Below are positions 39,450 to 48,400 of a stretch of 64,000 bases of DNA, in pieces. This DNA comes from Phascolarctos cinereus. Taxonomy: Eukaryota > Chordata > Mammalia > Diprotodontia > Phascolarctidae. The stretch is from assembly GCF_002099425.1 (NCBI RefSeq), contig NW_018344008.1:9292501-9356500 (forward strand), in the 5' to 3' direction. The notes beneath the pieces were generated by a model. It ran no database searches. It was given only the letters and a program-made list of their open reading frames with translations, and was not told where the DNA came from. Every line of letters starts with the position of its first letter. The first letter of the stretch is position 1. The position numbers were made by a program, and so were the translations under genes.

Positions 39450-42400
39450 CATATAATATAATTTTTTTCCTCCCACTACACTAATACTGACAAAGGTCTC
39501 ATGAGTTATAAATATCATCTTTCCATGCAGGAATGTAAACAGTTCAATCTTAATAAGTCTCTTATGATTTCTCTTTCCTGTTTACCTCTTCATGTTCCAC
39601 TTGAGTCCTGTATTTGAAAGTCATTTTCTATTCAGCTCTGGTCTTTTCATCAAGAATGCTTGAAAGTCCTCTATTTCACTGAATGACCATTTTTTCCCCT
39701 GAAGGATTATACTCAGTTTTGCTGGGTAGGTGATTCTTGGTTGTAATCCTATCTCCTTTGCCCTCCGGAATATTATATTCTATGCCCTGCGGTCCTTTAA
39801 TGTAGAAGCTGCTAAATCTTGTGTTATCCTGATTGTGTTTCCACAGTACTTGAACTGTTTCCTTCTGGCAGCTTGTAATATTTTCTCCTTGACCTGGGAA
39901 CTCTGGAATTTGGCTATAATATTCCTAGGAGTTTTCCTTTGGGGATCTCTTTCAGGAGGAGATCTGTGGATTCTTTCCATTTCTATTTTGCCCTCTGGTT
40001 CTACTATATCAGGGCAGTTTTCCTTGATAATTTCTTGAAAGATGATGTCTAGGCTCTTTTTTTTTTTGGCTAGGCAGTGGGGTTAAGTAACTTGCCCAGG
40101 GTCACATAGCTAGTAAGTGTCAGGTATTTGGTCTGATGTTAGATTTGAACTCAGGTCCTCCTGACTTCAGGGCCAGTGCTTTATCCACTGTGCCACCTAG
40201 CTGCCCCTGTCTAGGCTCTTTTTTTGATCATGGCTTTCAGATAGTCCAATAATTTTTAAATTCTCTCTCCTGGATCTATTTTCCAGGTCAGTTGTTTTTC
40301 CAATGAGATATTTCACATTGTTTTCTAATTTTTCATTCTTTTGGATTTGTTCTACTGTGTTGTGATTTCTCATAAAGTCACTGTCTTCCAATTGCTCTTT
40401 TCTGATTTGTAAGGAAGTATTTTCTTCAGTAAGCTTTTGGACTTCCTTTTCCATTTGGCCAGTTTTGCTTTTTAGGGCATTCTTCTCCTCACTGGCTTTT
40501 TGGACCTCTTTTGACATTTGGGTTAGGCTATTTTTTAATTTTCTTCAGCATTGTTTTGGGTCTCCTTTAGCAAGCTGTTGACTTGTTTTTCGTGATTTTC
40601 TTGCACCACTCTCAGTTTTTGTATCTTTTCCTGTAATGTAATTTACCCTTCTCTGTCTCCTCCTTTCTCAGTACATTTTGTAAGATCATATTGATCCACT
40701 TATTTGGATCCATTTAAGCCACTTGAGTAGATTTTTTTTTATCATTACATCAAAGTCAACTAATATCCATGTAACTGTGGTTCCATGATATTTAAATTCT
40801 TTCTTTCTGGCTGCTTGTAGCACCTTCTCTTTCATCTGGTAATTTTGGAATTTTGCTATTATATTCCTTGGCGTTGTCAATTTGGGATCTCTTTCAGGTG
40901 GTGATCGGTGGATTCTTTCTATGGTTATTTTCCCTTCCAGTTCTAGGACTTCCAGGCAGTTTTCCTTTATGATTTCCTGAAAGATACTGTCCAGGCTCTT
41001 TTTTTCATCATGATTTTCAGGTAGCCCAATAATTTTTAAATTGTCTCTCCTGAGTCGATTTTCTAGGTCGGTTGTTTTGCTGATGAGGTATTTTACATTT
41101 TCATCTATTTTTTCATTTTTTTGTTTCTGTTTGACTGATTCTTGCTCTCTCATAGAGACATTAGTTTCCATTTGTCCAATTCTAGTTTTTAACAGATTGT
41201 TTTCTTCTGTTAGTTTTTGTACTTCCTTCTTCAACTGGCCAATTGTGTTTTTTAGGGACTTGTTTCCTTCAGTATACTCTTCTGTTAGTTTTTGTACTTC
41301 CTTCTTCAACTGGCCAATTGTGTTTTTTAGGGACTTGTTTCCTTCAGTATACTCTTCTGTTAGTTTTTGTACTTCCTTCTTCAACTGGCCAATTGTGTTT
41401 TTAGGGACTTGTTTTCTTCAGTGTACTCTTCTGTTAGTTTTTGTTCTTCCTTCTTCAATTGGCCAATTGTGTTTTTTAGGGACTTGTTTTCTTCAGTGTT
41501 TTTTTTTCCTGGCCAATTGTATTTTTGAAGGACTCTTCTACCTCTCTCATTTGACTATTAAAATCCTTCTTGAGCTCTTCTAAGAAGGCTTTTTGGGCTT
41601 CAGACCAGTTCATATTCCCTTTTGTTGTTGCAGATGTGGGTTTGTTGACAATGTTGTCCTCTTCAGAATTTCTGTCTTGATCTTCACTCTTCTCATAATA
41701 TGAATCTATGGTACGTTTCTTTTTACTCATGGTGTTTCTTTATTCCCTGGCCTTTAAAGAGATTGAGCTCTCCTGCTGGGGAACAGAGGGTACTGACCCA
41801 AGCTTCTTGTGTTGGGAGCCTAGGTCTTGGTCACTGGCTTTGCGTTCTGGGGCCTCTTATGCTGGCAATTGGAGGCTGTAGGTTTCTGGCAGCTTACCTT
41901 GTGTTGGGCTGGAATCAGCAAGGCTGGAACTTTCAGGCAATTCTAGGTTGCCTGCTTTTCCTTTCCTTTAGCTTTCTTTAGCTCCTTTTAGATGGGTGCT
42001 GCAGGGTGTTTATCTGCCTGGGGCGCCCTGCAGTGGTCTCCCTTGTTTCTGCTAATGCACTGGGAGATTCCTTTGCTGTGGAGTGCCGAGGCACCTGGTA
42101 GTTTTCTGAGCTGGTTTCCACCAGTTCCCCCACCCTCACTGAGGCACTAGGAGGTCCAGGTGTTGGTGTTTGCCTGCTTTACCACCTGGGCTTCAGGATT
42201 TCTTCACAATTGGAGGCTGCAGGGTTCCGACTGCTCACCTGGTGTTGGGTTGGAATTAGCAAGGCTGGGGCTTTAGGAAGCCTTTAGCTTGTTTTCTTCA
42301 CCTCCTTTCAGATGAATGCCGCAGGGTACTTATCTGCCTAGGGCCCCTTGTAGTTCTGCCTCCCTTATTTTTGCTGAGGCACTGGGAGACCCGTTTGCTG

Positions 42401-45400
42401 GGCTGCTGCACTGCTGCTCCCTGTCTTTCTTCTAGTTCAGATGTTCCAGGGTTTTTGTTCTGGGGTGATATTTTCTAGGTTTTCAGAGGTTAATAGGGGA
42501 GAGTGAGAGGGACTTTTCACTCCACCATCTGGGCTCCCGGAAGCAGAAGTCCATCACTCTCAGTTTTTCCTCTACTTCCCTTACTTGCTTCTCAAGATCC
42601 CTTTTGAGCTCTTCCAAGGCCTGGGACTGATTCATATTTTTCTTGGAGGCTTTGGATGTAGGAGCTTTGACTTTGTTGTCTTCTTCTGGTTGCATATTTT
42701 GCTCTTCTTTGTCACCAAAGTAAGATAATATAGTCTGACTCTTTTTGTGCTGCTTGCTCATGATCCCAGCCAATTACTTGAGTTTTAAACTCTTTGTTAA
42801 GGTACAAATCTGCTTCCAGTGTGGAGAATGTACTCTCCCAAGCTTTGGGGGGTTTGTATAGCTGTTTTCAGAGATACTTGTAGGGACCTGTACATTTTCA
42901 GTTCTTCCAAGGTAGTATGATAAGGGGCGAGGTGTTTACTCCTTTTCTGGCCTGTGACTACAAGTACTCCTTTCTGTCCTGTGACTGTGAGAAGGGGTTT
43001 CTCTCCACAGCCACTCCAAGCTCTACCATGCCAGCATTCCTCCTCACCCCAGCGCCGCCACCCAGAACTGTGACCCAGATCTAGACAGGGGCAAAGCAAG
43101 AGATTCCTGCCTCAGCACTGGCAAAGAGATCCCTGCAATCCCTTTCTGATCAGCCACTGGATTCCCCCTCAGTCAGTGGGCCAGAAGCTCTGGGGAATGG
43201 AGCTGAAACCCCACCTTCCTTTCTCAGCACCGACAGAAACAGACTTTTCCCACTGACCTTCTAAGTTTGCTTTGGCATTGGTGGATTGAGGAGTCTGGAA
43301 ACCTCCATAGCTGCCAGAGATTCAGTCCTCTGAGGCCTGCTCCAGGTTCGCTGTGGCCTGCCCACCCACGCCTCGTTGCACTGCGCTCCCAGCCCGGCAC
43401 AATATACCTTTCTGATCAATCATCCAGGTTGTCTTGGGCTGGAAATTTGTTTCACTCCGTCTTTTTGTGGGTTCTGCTGCTTCAGAATTTGTTTAGAGCC
43501 ATTTCTTATGAGTATTTGGAGGGGTTTGGAGGAGAGCTCAAGCAAGACACTGCTTTCACTCCGCCATCTTGGCTCCTCCCTCCCCCCAATAGTTTTCTGT
43601 CTTATAATCCACCCTGTAGTTTCCTGGCTGGCACATCTCACTATTGAAGAATCTTGAAATCCACTAAAACCCACAAGTCTTTCTCAGAGATACCTTGTAT
43701 CCATCCCTTTCCTCATCTTATGTTTGTGAAATTGACAATATTTTTTAGTCATGTAAAGCTTAGCATTTATCCTTATTGAATTTCATCCTGTGCCATCCTC
43801 TGTCCCCTTCAACCATCCCCTTTCTCCCTGATTTTCATCTGCTTCTTAAACCATTGGTTCCTTCCCTGCTGCTTAAAAGCACTCCTAAATCTTCCTCCTC
43901 CTTTAAAAACCAAAAAACACTTCACTTAATCCTGTGATCTCCTTTTCTCAACCAAACTTCTAGAGAAAGCTGTCTATACGCATTTATTGTCATCGTCCCG
44001 TTTCCCCCCTACCCCATCTCACATCTCTTCTTACTTTCTTACCCCTTGCAATCTGGTTTATGGTTTCTTTTTAACCAGATCTGTGTTCTCATTGGTTCAA
44101 GGAATTCCCACTACTGATGAAGATTAGTATCTATTCTGCAAATTCTAGTTTTAGAGACTTGCCCAGGGTCACATAATCGGTAGGTATAGTGGGTGATATT
44201 TGAACCTAGGTCTTCTTGACTTTGAGTAATGTTTCCTGTGAGGCCGAGGAGGTCTGACTCACAGGAAGCAGGAGCTGGCAATTTGAGATCAGTGCATCCT
44301 GCTCCTTCTCCTGTACTCTCTCTTGATGATCTCACCAGATCCCATAGATTGAACTGCCATCCATATGTAGATGGCTTATATATCACTATATCCAATTTTT
44401 CTCCCGTACTTCAACCCCATGTCATCTCCAGCTGCCTTGCAGGCTATCTCGACTTGAATGTCCCATATGCATGTCACATAAAACATGTCTGAAACAGAAA
44501 TCATTATCCCCTAAAATCACCTCTTCTTCTCTTTTCCTGTTTATGTTAAGATCACCAGCATTCTCCTACTCATTCAGGTTTACAATCTAAACTTGAGTTT
44601 GACTTAACCTAAAGTTGAGGAGTCGTCCTCAACTCCCATATGTAGTCAATTGCCAGGTCTCATTGATTTTGCCTCATTAACATCTCTTTGCATTTATTTC
44701 TCCACTTGTACCACAATCCTCATGACCTCCCACCTGAACTGCTACAGTAGACTTCTCATTGGTTTCTTTGAATAAGTCTCTCCCCTCTAAAAATCTGTTC
44801 TCCTCACAGCTGCTAAAATGATATTCCTAAAGACTTGCCCTATTCACTTCTTGCTCAAAAAACTTCTATGGTTCCTCATTGCCTTCAAGATAAAGGATAA
44901 GCCCCTCAGTTTGGAATTAAAAGTCCTTGACTCCAGTATATCTTCCCAGACTGATGATATGTGTTATATGTATGTTACTCCAACACACACACACTCTAAG
45001 TTCCAGCCAGGCTTTCCTACTTGTACCCTGTATGTAACATTTTATCTCCTGTATCTTCACACAGGCTATGCTAAATGCCTAAAATTCTCTCCTTCAGCTT
45101 ACTCTTGGAAACCAGCTCCCTTCATAGCTCACTTCAAGGGCCACTTCCTTAAAGATGTCTTTCCTGATTTCCCCCCATCGTTAATGTCCCCCGGTGAAAG
45201 AAAAAACACTATGTATTTATATGTGACTGTGCTCTGTTTATATATCCTTCATATTTTATCCCCCTCATAGATTGTTACCTCTTAGTGCTTAACACAGTGC
45301 CTGGAGTATACTTGGTGGTTAATAAATATTTGTTGATTGTTTCAAAGAAAAATTTTTAATGTGTAAGCAAGAAGCTAAATAAAAAAAATTTTAAATAGAA

Positions 45401-48400
45401 GAAAATATAAGGTCTACTATTAAGAACAACTGACCTGGAAGACAGGTAAAGGAAAGATAAATGAAGAACTACTGGGCTCCTATTTCAGGAAATCAAAAAT
45501 AAAAATTGTTTATATTTACTAGAAATAGAGGAAAAGTACAAATAGACCCCACTGGTCACCTCCTGAAAGAAAATTAGAACAAGATCTCTCAGGAATGTCA
45601 TAGCCAAATCCACAGCTTCTAAGGCAAAGAAAAACACTGAGAGCAGCCAGAAAGAAGGGATTCAAATGCAAAATAAGATTTGGCAGCAACTATTCTAAGT
45701 AAGAGAAAATATTTGAATACGATAATCTTTTTTTAATTGATTTAATTTTTTTCAGAATTTAAGTGCCCTTAAAAAGAGAATATTTCATATACACAGAACA
45801 CAAAAAGAGGATTGTATATGAAGCCATTGGTCTCTTATTTCATACCACTTGTTTCTATTAAAAAGTATATAATAAATTCCTCATTTTATCTTCCAAAAAG
45901 AAGCAAGAGAGAAGGGGGCAGGGATAAGAGGGAATTGACAATAAACCTTACTGCAAAAATATTTATGACAGCTTTTTTTTTAAAAAATTATTTTTTATTT
46001 ATTTTTAGTTTTCAGCATTCAGTTCTAAGCTTTTGAGTTTTAAATTTTCTTCCCCTTCCCCCCCCCATGGCATGCAGTCTGATATAGGCTGTACTTATAC
46101 ATTCATATTAAGCATATTTTCCCATTAGTCATGATGTAAAAAACAATTAGAACTAATAGGAGGAACCACAAGAATGAAGCAATAAAACGAAACAACAAAA
46201 GAAAAGGAGAGCAAATAGTATGCTTCCATGTATGGCGGCTCTTTTTGGAATGACAGAACTGGAATGCCATCAATTGGGGAATGGCTGAACAAATTATGGC
46301 ATATGAATGTAATATAATACCATTGAACCATTAAAAATAAAGAGACTAGGAAAACTACAGATTGATGCAGAGTGAAGAAGTAAGCAAAACTAAGAGAACC
46401 ATTTATGCTATAACATCCATATTTTTAAAACAAACAATCCTGAAAGACTTAACCCTAATCAGTGCAATGATCAACAGTCATTACAGAGGACTGATGAGTA
46501 AGAATTCTGGACCAGCATGCAGAATGAGAAGCACATTGTGGTTGTGGCAAACATGGGAATTTGTTTTTGCTTATTTGATGTAAGAGTTCTGTATGTTTTT
46601 CCTTTTTTTTTTTGTAGCATAGCTATTATTTTTATGTTGGCTACTCTCTATGGCATCTCTCCGTGGTATTCTCACCATTATTCCAGTACCCAGGTTTGCA
46701 GTCTAAGTGTTGTCCTCAATTCTTTCCTCTCGCCTTCACATCCAACCAGTTGCAAAGTCTGGTCAATTCTGCGTTCATAATACACCTCCTTCTGCACTCA
46801 CAGAACCACATACTAGTTCTTGGCCCTCCTCACTACACTACTACTCTCTTCCTTTTCTTAGAAAATTCTCCTAATTGGTTTCCCTACATCTATTTTGTCA
46901 CTTCTTTAGTGAGTACTTCCCAAGCTGTCAAACTGATACTGCCATATTAGTTCTGACCAATATAATCCCAGCCTATCTTTCTAGGCTTTCTGCACATTAC
47001 TCTCTTTTATACTGAGTTTCAGCCAGACAGGTATTTATTCTTCTCTATACATAGTGTCTGTCTTTCGTCTCCCTGCCTTTAGAAGGCTGTTCCACTGCTA
47101 GCGTCTTCTTCTGTCCTAACCTCCACCTAATGGAATTCTTGTGTTCTTCAAGGCTTCTGCTCATCTGTTACTTCCTACTGTCTGGATCCCCACCCTTTCT
47201 CTCTTTGTTAATGCCTTCCCTCCAGAAATTACATTGTATTATTTTTTATTTGATTTACTTTGTATCTGTGGGTATCCCCCTTGGTAAGATTTAAGCTTCT
47301 TAAAGGCACAGACTTTCATTTTTGAATCCCCAGTCCCTTGCCGATACTGGTATATAGTAGGCATTTAATAAATGCTTACTAGGTGAATGAATGTTGAATG
47401 GATAAACTATCAAGTTTGGGCTCATTTGAATAATATCTGAGAAATAATGTATTCCATCTTACTTCACAGAATCAAATTCCGAGGGATTCCAGAGCCTTTC
47501 AGAAAGGCATACAGATGTATAGGTAAACCCTGGCATCTGGACTCATATTTTTTTTTATTTTTCTTTTAACTTTATCAGTTTATTTTTATTTATCAGGAAT
47601 CACTTCCATAAGCTTTTGAATTTTAAATTTTCTCCACCTTCCTCCCCAAGACATAGCACACAATCTGATATAGGCTACACATGTACATTCCTATTAAACA
47701 TTTTCACATTAGTGATGTTGTAAGTAAGAATTAGAACCAATAGGACAAACCACCAGAAAGAGGAAACAAAACACAGCAGAAGAAAAAAATAGCAAATCGT
47801 GTGCTTCTATCTGCATTCAAACTCCATAGTTCTTTCTTTGGATGTGGATGGCATTTTCCACCATGAGGCCTTTGGAGATGTCTTAGATTCTTGCATTGCT
47901 GAGAAGGGTTAAGTCTATCAGTATTAGTCATCGCACATTGTGCCTGTTACTGTGTACAACATTCTCCTGGTTCTGCTCACTTCACTCCACATCAGACCAC
48001 ACAAGACTTTCCAGGGTTTTCTGAAGGACTTAATATTTTTTAAAGATTCCCTGGACCATGTCACCTAAGTAATGAAATTATGTAGTCTCAGCCTGTTTCA
48101 AAGCAACTCTGAAATTTAGGCATTCTTCCTGAATGCTAGATTGTAATTTACAATCTAATATATGTTTTAGAATGTTATTATTGAGCCCAGAATCTTGCTA
48201 CTGTATTATATAATTTAGTATTAGGAAAAGTTTGCAGAAAGCAATGTGATTTCACAGGGAGGATAATTTACTATAGTCCTAATTTTCTTTGTGGGAGAGT
48301 ATTTTTTGTGTATGTCTGTGATTATATTTAAGAACGATTTGAAAGAGGAAATTTAATTTTTGTTCTGTAGTTAATGAAAACTGATAATGACTCATTCTGT

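Larger units (their letters stand above)
40621..42551 (-). mobile_element. Second ORF1-only L1-type element nested in the first
   Basis: The 1.93-kb element is bounded by a 17-bp duplication, CACCACTCTCAGTTTTT (40604-40620) and CATCACTCTCAGTTTTT (42552-42568), one mismatch. The minus-strand 5' end reads ACTTCTGCTTCCGGGAGCCC and then AGATGGTGGAGTG, the L1 promoter start. The 5'UTR (42551-41731) contains a duplicated unit. ORF1 starts at 41730. The last ~150 bp (40621-40775) are not recognisable as L1, and ORF2 is absent. Confidence 0.5.
38574..43588 (-). mobile_element. Half-L1 (HAL1-like) element, ORF1 only, interrupted by two later insertions
   Basis: The 5' end at about 43583 reads, on the minus strand, GGAGGAGCCAAGATGGCGGA. 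ORF1 starts near 42760 ([15 protein letters not shown]) and breaks at 42569. It resumes at 40603 with [13 protein letters not shown] and ends near 39615 with the L1 ORF1 C-terminal pattern ([20 protein letters not shown]). About 1 kb of purine-rich (minus strand) 3'UTR follows, then an L1-type 3' end and poly-A (38574-38583 as T on +). No ORF2 is present. ATAGTTTTC at 38563-38571 and 43589-43597 is the likely target duplication. Length without the insertions is about 2.9 kb, near that expected for HAL1. Decayed; several breaks in ORF1. Confidence 0.5.
38140..43815 (-). repeat. CR1/L3 LINE, antisense, split in two by a 5-kb insertion
   Basis: Left part 38140-38571 ends in GGTCTGACCAGGGCAGAGTA and a GATAGTTTTC junction. 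Right part 43598-43815 resumes with TAATCCACCCTGTAG and GTGAAATTGACAATATTTTT. The two parts continue the same antisense CR1 frame. This is the oldest layer of the nest. Confidence 0.5.
37542..48370 (+). other. Largest PLEKHA5 intron, 10.8 kb
   Basis: Almost filled by repeats: long SINE (37885-38125), CR1/L3 split by a half-L1 complex (38140-43815), L2 (43816-45345), L1 tails (45970-46235, 46236-46620, 47548-48030) and L2 (46625-47395). 45346-45970 and 48031-48370 show nothing assignable. Confidence 0.5.

Noticed and set aside
41041-41583. 180-codon + strand open frame with internal repeats
   Set aside because: It is the reverse shadow of the minus-strand L1 ORF1 tandem repeat. Its repeats simply mirror the 75-bp units.
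44818-45270. 150-codon open frame
   Set aside because: The residues match a decayed L2 ORF2 C-terminus and run into an L2 3' end; not a host gene.
45970-46620. Adjacent oppositely oriented L1 segments that look like a twin-primed (5'-inverted) single insertion
   Set aside because: Both segments include their own 3'UTR, and the two 3'UTRs are of different subfamilies. Twin priming would invert only an internal part of one element, so two independent insertions fit better.
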